Below, one piece after another: positions 1-6,906 of a DNA stretch of 8,828 bases. Origin of the DNA: an uncultured Oscillospiraceae bacterium. GTDB taxonomy: Bacteria > Bacillota_A > Clostridia > Oscillospirales > Oscillospiraceae. Position numbers and translations under genes: made by a program. Under the pieces are notes generated by a model. That model did not search any database. It was not told the DNA's origin and worked only from the letters and a program-made list of their open reading frames with translations. Where the stretch lies: positions 1-8,828 of the forward strand of contig CAKTNU010000061.1 in assembly GCA_934589325.1 (NCBI GenBank). Reading direction: 5' to 3'. Numbering within the stretch: the first letter of the stretch is position 1; each line of letters opens with the position of its first letter.

Positions 1-530
1 ACCTCGGCGGTCGTCAGCGGGGCGGTGGGCTCGTCGAGCACGAGTATCTTTATGTCCGCGAACAGTACCTTCGCTATCTCTACCAGCTGCATGAAGCCGA
101 TGCTCAGCTCCTTGACCTTGGCCCGAGGGTCTATTTTTATCCCAAGCTCGTCGAGCTTTTCTCCTGCCTGGGCTATCATCGCCTTGTGGTCCACAAGGCC
201 GTTTCGCATTATGTAATTGCCCATGAAGATGTTCTCATATACGGGCAGCTCCGGGAAGAGGTTGAACTCCTGGTATACCACGCCTATGCCCAGCTCCTTC
301 GACTGATGGGGCGTGAACCCGGAGTACTTCCCGCCGTCGAGGAAAATCGTGCCGCTGTCCGGAGAAATGGCTCCGGACAGCGTTTTTATCAGCGTCGATT
401 TTCCCGCGCCGTTTTCACCCATGAGCGCATGGACCTCGCCGCGCCGGAACTCCGCGCTCACGTGGTCGAGCGCGACGACGCCGGGATAGGTCTTGACGAT
501 GTTTTCCATGGATAAGATGGTGTTTTCCAC
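1..530 (-). CDS. Sugar ABC importer ATP-binding protein, RbsA/MglA type (partial, N-terminal third)
   Basis: Cytoplasmic ATPase that would power uptake of a monosaccharide or similar small solute. The visible 176 residues cover most of the first nucleotide-binding domain: Walker A GENGAGKST at about 38-46, Q-loop YQEF with Q87, signature LSIGF at 142-146 followed by VEIAK, and Walker B ILVLDEPTA with D166 and E167. All catalytic residues of this half are intact. The family has two such domains in about 500 residues, so the rest lies beyond the left edge. I chose the GTG start at 530 because AAGGAG sits 8 nt upstream; the in-frame ATG at 509 has no ribosome binding site. The gene follows the binding-protein gene by 56 nt on the same strand, so the two are probably co-transcribed. 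The substrate cannot be read from the sequence. Confidence 0.93.
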   Translation of the reverse strand, partial: MENTILSMENIVKTYPGVVALDHVSAEFRRGEVHALMGENGAGKSTLIKTLSGAISPDSGTIFLDGGKYSGFTPHQSKELGIGVVYQEFNLFPELPVYENIFMGNYIMRNGLVDHKAMIAQAGEKLDELGIKIDPRAKVKELSIGFMQLVEIAKVLFADIKILVLDEPTAPLTTAE

Positions 531-538
531 TTGCGGTT

Positions 539-544
539 CTCCTT
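539..544 (-). promoter_or_regulatory. Ribosome binding site that sets the GTG start of the ATPase gene
   Basis: AAGGAG on the minus strand lies 8 nt before the GTG at 530. The alternative ATG at 509 is preceded by CATCTTATCC, which has no Shine-Dalgarno character, so this site decides the start. Confidence 0.75.
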
Positions 545-586
545 TACCTGTGAAAAATGCGCGGAATTATTTAATGTATAGTATTA

Positions 587-1552
587 TTATCCGATCTCGG
601 AGGCGTTGGAGGCGTTGACGGCGATGAGGTTCGCGGCGCAGTAGCGCTCACCAACGGTGCCGGTCTTGACGGTCTCGACGGCGGACTTGTACATGACGGC
701 GACGACATCGGGATAGCCCATGTAGATGGAGGAATTGAAGATGCTGCCCTCGGAGCCAATCTCGGCGCAGGCGTCGGCGGTGGCGTCGAAGGAGAAGGCG
801 GCATAGCCGTCGGAAGCGGTCTTGCCGGCAGCCTTGTATGCCTCTATAGCGCCGAGCGTGCAGACGTCGGCAACGGAGATGATGACGTAGCCGTCGGGAG
901 CGGCCTGCAGGGAGGTCTCACCCAGACCGACCCAGTCGGCATTGACGTTCCATACGTCGATCTCGCAGGCAACCTCGGAGCCGGGGCAGGCGGCGATGAC
1001 GTCGGCGATGACGGTCTCATTGCGGACCTTCAGGACCTCGGACTGGGGGCAGTCATAGGAGACGAGCTTGGTCTTGCCGCCGAGATTGGCGTTGACGTAG
1101 TCGATGATGACGCTTGCCAGCAGGTGAGAGGCCTCAACGTTCTGGTCCTTCTGGACGTAGGTGGCGTGGGCGTTGTCGGTGTCGAGAGTGCAGACGATGA
1201 TGCCGGCGTCGGCGGCGCGGCCGAGGACGTCATCGGATATCTGCTCATCGGGGTCCTGAACGATCATGATGTTGCAGCCAGCGGTGATGAAGTTCTCGCA
1301 GATGTCGAGGAACTTTGCGGAGTCGGTCTCGTAGTACTGCACCATGAGGGTGTTGCCGTCGGCCTTGCAGCTCTCGGTCAGCCAGTTCTCGCACTTGATG
1401 AAGACGGGGTTCGTGCTGTCGGATGCGCAGAAGCCTATCTTGAGCGCTCCGTCAGAGGCAGGGCTGTCGGAAGCGGACGGTGCGCTGCCGCAGGCGGCAA
1501 GCGCGATGACGAGCGCGGCGGCGAGCAGGATGCATACCAATTTCTTTTTCAT
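587..1552 (-). CDS. Sugar-type ABC transporter substrate-binding lipoprotein (Peripla_BP_4-like)
   Basis: Membrane-anchored extracellular protein that captures the solute for the importer. It is 321 residues long, usual for RbsB/XylF-like binding proteins. The signal is MKKK plus a hydrophobic stretch ending in the lipobox LAAC, with lipid-modified C21, followed by a Ser/Ala/Asp-rich linker. The mature part begins KIGFCASDSTNPVF, the usual first beta strand of this fold, and continues with the two-lobed alpha/beta pattern (IMIVQDPDEQ, IIVCTLDTDN, YVIISVADV). The ATG is preceded by AAGGAGAG with 9 nt spacing. It is the first visible gene of the importer operon and diverges from the two-component genes at 1806. 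One oddity is 12 cysteines in the mature part besides C21, unusual for an exported protein and consistent with an obligate anaerobe. Ligand unknown. Confidence 0.93.
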   Translation of the reverse strand: MKKKLVCILLAAALVIALAACGSAPSASDSPASDGALKIGFCASDSTNPVFIKCENWLTESCKADGNTLMVQYYETDSAKFLDICENFITAGCNIMIVQDPDEQISDDVLGRAADAGIIVCTLDTDNAHATYVQKDQNVEASHLLASVIIDYVNANLGGKTKLVSYDCPQSEVLKVRNETVIADVIAACPGSEVACEIDVWNVNADWVGLGETSLQAAPDGYVIISVADVCTLGAIEAYKAAGKTASDGYAAFSFDATADACAEIGSEGSIFNSSIYMGYPDVVAVMYKSAVETVKTGTVGERYCAANLIAVNASNASEIG

Positions 1553-1591
1553 GTGTTTTCTCTCTCCTTGTTTTTTGAAGTGTATTCGTTC

Positions 1592-1614
1592 GCAGCCGTT
1601 CTTTCACCGGCTGC
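1592..1614 (-). promoter_or_regulatory. Stem-loop in the binding-protein leader (possible 5' mRNA hairpin or operator)
   Basis: A perfect 7-bp inverted repeat GCAGCCG / CGGCTGC (1592-1598 and 1608-1614) with a 9-nt loop lies about 40 nt upstream of the binding-protein start. If the candidate promoter at 1624-1653 is real, transcription begins near 1617 and this hairpin forms the extreme 5' end of the mRNA. It has no U-tract, so it is not a terminator. It could stabilise the message or be a repressor site overlapping +1. Confidence 0.45.
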
Positions 1615-1623
1615 TGTGCTTAT

Positions 1624-1653
1624 ATAGTAACTTGAAATCGCCTCGGTGCGCAA
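1624..1653 (-). promoter_or_regulatory. Candidate promoter for the importer operon
   Basis: On the minus strand TTGCGC (1653-1648) and TACTAT (1629-1624) are separated by 18 bp, a plausible but weak sigma-A promoter. An AAAAGATTGTT box (1667-1657) ends 3 bp upstream of this -35, where an AraC-type activator would contact RNA polymerase. A weak -35 next to an activator-like box fits an activated promoter. No better pair was found in this leader. Confidence 0.4.
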
Positions 1654-1656
1654 TGC

Positions 1657-1720
1657 AACAATCTTTTGATTAGGTCATCTTTTTTAAGATATTTGACTAT
1701 ATTACACAAAAAAGATTGTT
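1657..1720. repeat. Perfect 11-bp inverted repeat, candidate operator pair in the divergent control region
   Basis: AACAATCTTTT at 1657-1667 is exactly the reverse complement of AAAAGATTGTT at 1710-1720. The arms start 53 bp apart, about five helical turns, so they lie on the same DNA face. One arm abuts the candidate leftward -35; the other is 25 bp upstream of the rightward -35. A related ATCTT-TTTT-AAGAT palindrome (1677-1690) lies between them. The likely binder is the AraC-family response regulator encoded next door. That is inference, since no binding site is known for it. Confidence 0.5.
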
Positions 1721-1745
1721 ATTTCCTTGATAAAGGTGGGCGAAC

Positions 1746-1774
1746 TTGATATTATTATATAAATCTGATATAAT
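1746..1774 (+). promoter_or_regulatory. Strong extended -10 sigma-A promoter for the two-component operon
   Basis: TTGATA (1746-1751) and TATAAT (1769-1774) are separated by exactly 17 bp, with TG at 1766-1767 giving an extended -10 (TGATATAAT). Start of transcription is expected near 1781, leaving a leader of about 25 nt with GGAGG at 1796-1800, 5 nt before the ATG at 1806. The near-consensus form suggests basal constitutive expression of the sensing genes, unlike the weak promoter facing the transporter. Confidence 0.8.
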
Positions 1775-1805
1775 CTGAACGATATTATGTTCAGCGGAGG
1801 ACAGC

Positions 1806-3386
1806 ATGTACAGCGTTATTATTGCGGATGACGAGCGGCGCATATGCGCGCTGCTCGAGAAAAGCATACATTGGCAGGAGCTCGGCCTCGAGCTTGCGGG
1901 CATATGCACGAACGGCACCGCGATGCTTGAGGCGGTGAGCGAGAAGCGGCCGGATATACTCATTACGGATATCCAGATGCCCGGCATAAACGGCATAGAC
2001 GCCATACGCCGCATCCGCGAGAGCGGGAACGACTGCAAAATAATCATTATAAGCGGCTATCAGGAGTTTGCCTATGCGCACAATGCCCTGAAATACAATG
2101 TCAACGACTATCTGCTCAAGCCCATCGACGCCGATGAGCTGAACGCCTCGCTGAAAAAGAGTATTCTTGAGCTTGACTCTGCGGCTGATAATCTGGCAGA
2201 CGCTGCCGGCGGAGAGGCGCTGCGCGAGCATTTCCTGGCGACCTTCCTGCCGGCGGCGGTCGAGCAGGGGAATGTGCGGTTTGACGCCGTGAATGAAAAA
2301 TACGCGACCAGATTCCGTCCGGGCCGCTTCCGCGGGCTGTATTTGTATGTAGACACCGGGATGAACGGCCATGAGGTGGGCGACCTTGACCCGATACTGC
2401 GCAAGATGCGCGATATATGCGCCTCGCTGCTTGAGCCGGTGAGCCACGAGCTGCTGTTCTCCGTGTACGGCGACGGGCTGCTGCTCGGCGTGAACTATGC
2501 GGAGGAAAGCTGGTCGGACGAGCTGCTGCAGAAGCTGTTCAAGCGCGCAAACTCCGTGATAGAGCTGTTTTCCAACACGGAGCTCACCGTCGGCGTCGGC
2601 AAGGCGGGCGGCGACCTTGAGGGGCTCCGGGAGTCGCTCGAGCAGGCGATGCGCGTCGTGCGCTACCGTTCGGCGGTCGGGAGCAGCAGGGTGATCTTCT
2701 ATGAGAGCTTCTGCGGAGAGTATGACTTTTCGCGCATAAACCGAGAGCTTGCGGGCTATATCACGGGTATCCGCGGCTCGTTAGAGGCGTGCCGTCAGGA
2801 CAGCTTCCGCGAGGCGTATGACGCGATCCTGTCCGGGCCGGACGGAGGCAGGCCGTTTGTGCGGCTGCTGTATATCGAGAAGGTCGCCGACGCCTTCTGC
2901 GCGTATGCCGACGAGAACTTCCCGAAGCATGAGCGCGCCGAGGCGGTGCGCCGCGATATGCAGTTTGAGCTTCAGCATGCCCAGTCCATACCCGTGCTGT
3001 GGGAGAAGATACGCACTATGATATCCGATGCGCTCGATGTCTTTGACCGTCAGCTCAAGGAGCGGGAAAATCTGCCCATACGTCAGGCCAAGGACTATAT
3101 CTATAAAAACTATCAGAAGCAGATACACCTCGAGGATATCGCGGCATATGTGTACCTCAGCCCGTCATACCTGTCGAACAGTTTCAAGAAGGTCACGGGC
3201 GAAAATATAGTGAACTTCATAAACGGCTACAGGATAAGTCAGGCGAAGAACCTGCTCGTGTCGACCAATATGACGGTGGAGGAGATAGCCAATGCCGTCG
3301 GCTTCGAGACCTGCCGCTACTTCGGAAACGTATTTAAAAAAACCGTCGGCATCAATCCGACGGAGTACAGGAAGCTGTATAATTGA
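1806..3386 (+). CDS. YesN-type response regulator with AraC-family DNA-binding domain
   Basis: Cytoplasmic transcription factor that would be phosphorylated by the kinase downstream. It has 526 residues. The N-terminal receiver domain (about 1-120) shows acidic pair D8-D9, phosphoacceptor D55 in ILITDIQMPG, S83 in IIISGY and K105 in DYLLKPID, all conserved. The C-terminal 104 residues (about 423-526) hold two AraC-type helix-turn-helix units: EDIAAYVYLSPSYLSNSFKK, then VEEIANAVGFE and the closing YFGNVFKKTVGINPTEYRK. The middle of about 300 residues has no motif I recognise, as usual for YesN proteins. First gene of a three-gene operon. Its stop overlaps the kinase start. Its likely targets are the divergent importer promoter and perhaps its own. 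Confidence 0.95.
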   Translation: MYSVIIADDERRICALLEKSIHWQELGLELAGICTNGTAMLEAVSEKRPDILITDIQMPGINGIDAIRRIRESGNDCKIIIISGYQEFAYAHNALKYNVNDYLLKPIDADELNASLKKSILELDSAADNLADAAGGEALREHFLATFLPAAVEQGNVRFDAVNEKYATRFRPGRFRGLYLYVDTGMNGHEVGDLDPILRKMRDICASLLEPVSHELLFSVYGDGLLLGVNYAEESWSDELLQKLFKRANSVIELFSNTELTVGVGKAGGDLEGLRESLEQAMRVVRYRSAVGSSRVIFYESFCGEYDFSRINRELAGYITGIRGSLEACRQDSFREAYDAILSGPDGGRPFVRLLYIEKVADAFCAYADENFPKHERAEAVRRDMQFELQHAQSIPVLWEKIRTMISDALDVFDRQLKERENLPIRQAKDYIYKNYQKQIHLEDIAAYVYLSPSYLSNSFKKVTGENIVNFINGYRISQAKNLLVSTNMTVEEIANAVGFETCRYFGNVFKKTVGINPTEYRKLYN

Positions 3387-4414
3387 CATATAATCGAATG
3401 GACAAGAGATCTTTCAGACTTACCGTATATATCCTGCTCATCGCGTCCACGCTTTCCGCGGGCGCACTGCTCGTATGGCTGCTCGCATCCGGCGGGGCGG
3501 CGGCCGTGTGCGTGCTGCTGGCGCTGCTGTTGACTGCCGGGCTTGCCGCGGCGATATCGCTGCTCTTTGCGGCGAAGCGCAACGTGCATGAGACCATCAG
3601 AGCGCTCACGCCGAACGGAAAGGTGTCCGGGGACTGGTTCTTCAGGCCGCACAGCGCCGCCGAGCATACGGCCTGCGCCGGGGTCATACGGGCGGATATC
3701 ATGAGCGTCAACGAGCAGGAGTATCAGAAAAAGCTCATGGACAAGCAGATGTCGCTGACCGCGCTGCAGAATCAGATAAATCCTCATTTTCTGTATAACA
3801 CGCTCGACTGCATCCGCGGCGAGGCGCTGCTGCGCGATCAGGACGAGATCGCCGAGATAATCAGCGACCTGTCCAGCTTCTTCCGCTACAGCATCAGCCG
3901 CAAGGGAAATATAGTTTCCGTGCGCGAGGAGCTGCAGAACGTGCGGAACTATTATAAAATACAGCGCTTCCGCTTTACAGAGCTTGCCGAGCTTGAGATA
4001 AGCTGCCCGGACGATGCCGCGCTCGACACGCTCATCCCCAAGCTGACGCTCCAGCCGCTGGTAGAGAACGCGATAAGCCACGGCCTGTCCGGGAAAATCG
4101 ACGGCGGCTCGATAAGGCTGACGCTGATGACGACCGGGCAGGATCTGATAATCCACTGCATAGACAACGGCGTCGGCATACCGGCCGAAAAGCTGAACTC
4201 CCTGACCGAGTTTATAAGCGATCCGGCCACCGCCGGGGACGGCACGGAGTATATCCGCGGCACCGGCATAGGTCTGCGCAATGTCAACCGGCGCATAGAG
4301 CTGCTGTTCGGCAGACCCTACGGAATAACGCTCTACAGCACTCCCGGCAGCGGAACGGACGTTGAGGTCCGCATACCTCTGAAGGCCTCGCTGGACGACG
4401 GAGAAGAAAAATGA
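3383..4414 (+). CDS. YesM/LytS-type histidine kinase with minimal membrane sensor
   Basis: Membrane kinase partner of the upstream regulator, 343 residues. Two hydrophobic helices (about 13-34 and 39-63) are separated by only some four residues (ASGG), so there is essentially no extracellular sensor domain, whereas typical YesM kinases have a large one. The His_kinase region has the phosphorylated H135 in QINPHFLYNTLD. The ATPase part shows N229 (LVENAISHG), DNGVGIP at 261-267 and GTGIGLRNV from 293, all intact. I take the TTG at 3383 as start: AGGAAG lies 8 nt upstream and TTGA overlaps the regulator's stop. The ATG at 3398 is the alternative; it would need reinitiation because no Shine-Dalgarno lies near it. 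The stop overlaps the next gene as ATGA. The short sensor suggests that a membrane partner, perhaps the transporter, supplies the signal. Confidence 0.93.
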   Translation: MTYNRMDKRSFRLTVYILLIASTLSAGALLVWLLASGGAAAVCVLLALLLTAGLAAAISLLFAAKRNVHETIRALTPNGKVSGDWFFRPHSAAEHTACAGVIRADIMSVNEQEYQKKLMDKQMSLTALQNQINPHFLYNTLDCIRGEALLRDQDEIAEIISDLSSFFRYSISRKGNIVSVREELQNVRNYYKIQRFRFTELAELEISCPDDAALDTLIPKLTLQPLVENAISHGLSGKIDGGSIRLTLMTTGQDLIIHCIDNGVGIPAEKLNSLTEFISDPATAGDGTEYIRGTGIGLRNVNRRIELLFGRPYGITLYSTPGSGTDVEVRIPLKASLDDGEEK

Positions 4415-5790
4415 CGGACGAGATACTGTATTACCATGGCCTGTGCTACACCGACTGCGGCATAGACTATCTGCGCCGCTTCAGCTTCAGCGTCTTTGCC
4501 GGGGAGCTCGTGGAGGTCGTATGCATGCACGAGCACGAGAAGGAGCAGCTTATCCTGCTTCTCAACGGCAGCCTGCCGGTCGATTCCGGAGAGATATACG
4601 GAAGGGGCAGCCTTATGGCCGAGCCGTCGGCGGAGCTCAAGCGCTTCTGCTACACCGTCCGCGAAAGCAGCAGCATAGTCGGAGGGCTGACGGCAGGGGA
4701 GAACATATTCGTCCTTCGGCCGCAGCAGCGGCGGCGCCTGAAAATAGACGCAAAAAAGCTCCGCGAGCAGACGCAGAGCATATTTGACGAGTTTGAGATA
4801 CCCGTCTCGCCGGATACACCCGGGAGCAGACTGACGGATATACAGAAATATATGGTGGAGCTCGTGAAGGCGTACACCTCCGGCAGCCCGGTGGTATTTG
4901 TAGATACGGCGGCCAAGCATTTTTCGGAGTTTCAGCAGGACAGGCTGCAGCATCTGTACAGCAGGCTCACCGAGCACGGTATGTCGATGATCTTCTTCAC
5001 GACGCATCCGCTCACCTCGCCGAAGAATTTTGACAGAGTCGCGGTCTATGACGCAGGGCGCATACTGCGCTGCTACGCGGGCGGAGACTTCACGGATACG
5101 GAGTACCGCCGCTTCCGTGTTGCCCCGAGCGGGCTTGCGGCACCGGAAAAGCGTTCGCCCTCCGGCGGAGAGCCGGCTCTGCACGCGGAGCTGCCGGACA
5201 TGAGCTTCACCGTAAGACGCGGGGAGATACTGGGCATCCATGACGCCACCGGCGAATGTTATGAGCAGCTGTTTGACGCGCTCACACAGCGAAGACCCGG
5301 ATTTCCCGGCATGCTGCGCGGGATATTTACCGACGGTGTGAATGACGCATATAACAAAGGCGTCGTTTTCGTGAACCAGCTTGATATCCAGCAGAATATC
5401 GTGCCTAACATCTCGCTGCTGGACAATATTTTTCTCAGCGCATACAGGCGCGTGACGGCCGCGGGGGTGTTCCGGCCGAAGCTGATGCGCCACGCGGCGG
5501 CAAAGTATGAGGAGCTTTTCGGCCTGAAAAGCGGCGGCCTCGGTGAAAAACCGAAGATATATGACTATCAGCTGAATCTGAAGCTGTATCTAGAGCGGGT
5601 CGCGCTGTCGCGGCCGAAGGTGGTCATCTGCCGCGACCCGTATGAAAAATCCGCCGACCAGTGCAGGCGCGTACTCGACGGATTCATGACGCGTATGGCC
5701 GCCGAGGGCGCAGCGGTGGTGCTCTGCTCCGCGTCAGCCAATACCCTCTGCAAGATCTGCGCCCGCGTCATCACACCCTCGGAGCTGTGA
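4411..5790 (+). CDS. Degenerate tandem ABC ATPase-like protein (predicted pseudo-ATPase) linked to the two-component system
   Basis: 459 residues with the size and layout of an RbsA/MglA tandem ATPase but catalytically dead by sequence. Its first 62 residues align without gaps with the importer ATPase at 1-530: the Walker A becomes CMHEHEKEQ (38-46), keeping only K44; the Q-loop Gln becomes E85; the signature LSIGF becomes LTDIQ (141-145); Walker B keeps D165 but the catalytic Glu is T166. H199 of the H-loop remains. The second half starts GEILGIHDATGECYEQ, without the P-loop glycines and Lys/Thr, has YDYQL where LSGGN is expected, and PKVVICRDPY where PKVLILDEPT is expected (R408, D409). The frame is open and its start overlaps the kinase stop (ATGA), so this is not a decaying pseudogene. 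Inferred role: a non-hydrolysing subunit or decoy that binds the permease or kinase and links transport to signalling. No established function known to me. Confidence 0.8.
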   Translation: MTDEILYYHGLCYTDCGIDYLRRFSFSVFAGELVEVVCMHEHEKEQLILLLNGSLPVDSGEIYGRGSLMAEPSAELKRFCYTVRESSSIVGGLTAGENIFVLRPQQRRRLKIDAKKLREQTQSIFDEFEIPVSPDTPGSRLTDIQKYMVELVKAYTSGSPVVFVDTAAKHFSEFQQDRLQHLYSRLTEHGMSMIFFTTHPLTSPKNFDRVAVYDAGRILRCYAGGDFTDTEYRRFRVAPSGLAAPEKRSPSGGEPALHAELPDMSFTVRRGEILGIHDATGECYEQLFDALTQRRPGFPGMLRGIFTDGVNDAYNKGVVFVNQLDIQQNIVPNISLLDNIFLSAYRRVTAAGVFRPKLMRHAAAKYEELFGLKSGGLGEKPKIYDYQLNLKLYLERVALSRPKVVICRDPYEKSADQCRRVLDGFMTRMAAEGAAVVLCSASANTLCKICARVITPSEL

Positions 5791-5863
5791 TATGCAGACC
5801 GCCGCTCAGGGATGCCGAGCAGCGCGTCGACCTGATTTCGGATCATAGAAAGTTGGTGACAAT

Positions 5864-6874
5864 ATGCCGCTTATCATCGTTCGCAATGATATTACGAAAA
5901 TGAGCGTGGACGCTATCGTCAACGCGGCCAATGAGTCCCTGCTGGGCGGGGGCGGCGTGGATGGTAGCATCCACCGTGCGGCAGGGCCGGAGCTGCTGGC
6001 CGAGTGCCGGAAGCTTGGCGGCTGCAGGACCGGAGATGCCAAGCTCACCGGGGCCTACCGTCTGCCATGCCGGTATGTGATACACACCGTAGGCCCCGTG
6101 TGGAACGGCGGCAGCCGCGGTGAGCGGGAGCAGCTCGCCTCCTGCTACCGGACGAGTCTTGAGCTGGCCAAGGAGCACGGCTGCGAGACGGTGGCCTTCC
6201 CGCTGATCTCCTCCGGAGCTTTCGGTTTCCCCAAGGATCAGGCACTGCGCGTGGCGGCGGACACCATCGGTGAGTTCCTGCTGCACAACGACATGACGGT
6301 CTATCTCGTCATTTTTGACCGCAAGGCCTACCAAATCAGCGGCAGACTGTTTGCCGACATCGCTGAGTACATCGACGATCACTATGTGGACGCCCATTCC
6401 GACAGCGGGCGGGAGCGTCTGCGCCGGATGAGCGTCCTTGAGAGCCAAGCGAAGGACATCTGTGAGAGCGCGATGTCTGCGCCGATGATGGCGCCCATGG
6501 CTGTCGACGGCCTGGAGGAGCTGCTGGCGCATCTGGATGCAGGCTTCTCGGAGACGCTGCTGAAGCTCATCGACCGCAGCGGCAAAAAGGATGCCGAGGT
6601 CTACAAGAAGGCCAACGTGGATCGCAAGCTGTTCTCCAAGATACGCAATAATCCGGGCTATAAGCCCTCCAAATCCACGGCTATCGCCTTTGCCGTCGCG
6701 CTGGAGCTGGATCTGGACGAGACCCGCGACCTCATTGCCCGCGCAGGCTACGCCCTCAGCGCCAGCAGCAAGTTCGACGTCATCATCGAGTATTTTATCG
6801 GGCAGAGGAAGTACGACATCTTTGAGATCAACGAAGCGCTGTTCGCTTTTGATCAGAGCCTGTTGGGGGCATGA
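5864..6874 (+). CDS. Macrodomain ADP-ribose hydrolase (YmdB-like) with C-terminal helical domain
   Basis: 336 residues. The first part, about 1-165, is a macrodomain of the O-acetyl-ADP-ribose deacetylase / ADP-ribosyl hydrolase type: NDIT at 8-11, [16 protein letters not shown] at 19-34 with N23 and D33 at the positions of the YmdB catalytic pair, HRAAGPEL, and the phosphate loop [11 protein letters not shown] at 113-123. A Met/Ala/Pro-rich linker (about 204-216) leads to a C-terminal domain (about 228-336) with a helix-turn-helix-like pattern ([36 protein letters not shown]). I have seen this tail on other Firmicute macrodomain proteins but cannot assign it a function. The ATG follows AAGTTGGTGA, an imperfect Shine-Dalgarno. 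The 73 bp before the gene contain no clear terminator or promoter. Codon use differs from the preceding genes. Confidence 0.92.
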   Translation: MPLIIVRNDITKMSVDAIVNAANESLLGGGGVDGSIHRAAGPELLAECRKLGGCRTGDAKLTGAYRLPCRYVIHTVGPVWNGGSRGEREQLASCYRTSLELAKEHGCETVAFPLISSGAFGFPKDQALRVAADTIGEFLLHNDMTVYLVIFDRKAYQISGRLFADIAEYIDDHYVDAHSDSGRERLRRMSVLESQAKDICESAMSAPMMAPMAVDGLEELLAHLDAGFSETLLKLIDRSGKKDAEVYKKANVDRKLFSKIRNNPGYKPSKSTAIAFAVALELDLDETRDLIARAGYALSASSKFDVIIEYFIGQRKYDIFEINEALFAFDQSLLGA

Positions 6875-6906
6875 ACCCGCCGCACCAAACGGAAAGGAGC
6901 ATATAG

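Noticed and set aside
3317..4156. Long open frame on the minus strand (279 codons) opposite the kinase gene
   Set aside because: It lies antisense to a kinase with every conserved motif, has a low-complexity Gln/Arg/Ala-rich translation and no family resemblance. It follows from the codon bias of the GC-rich plus-strand gene.
4333..5493. Long open frame on the minus strand (386 codons) opposite the pseudo-ATPase gene
   Set aside because: The plus-strand frame aligns over most of its length with RbsA-type ATPases and overlaps the kinase stop as a normal operon gene. The antisense translation shows no domain and no ribosome binding site was found for it.
4411..5790. Calling the degenerate ATPase a pseudogene
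   Set aside because: The frame is uninterrupted over a full family length, keeps the operon overlap, and substitutions concentrate in catalytic motifs while the rest of the alignment is kept. That pattern suggests selection for a non-catalytic role.
5792..5848. Possible 18-codon leader peptide before the macrodomain gene, with GGAG upstream
   Set aside because: Short open frames of this size are expected by chance. There is no regulatory codon run, no attenuator hairpin and no terminator after it.
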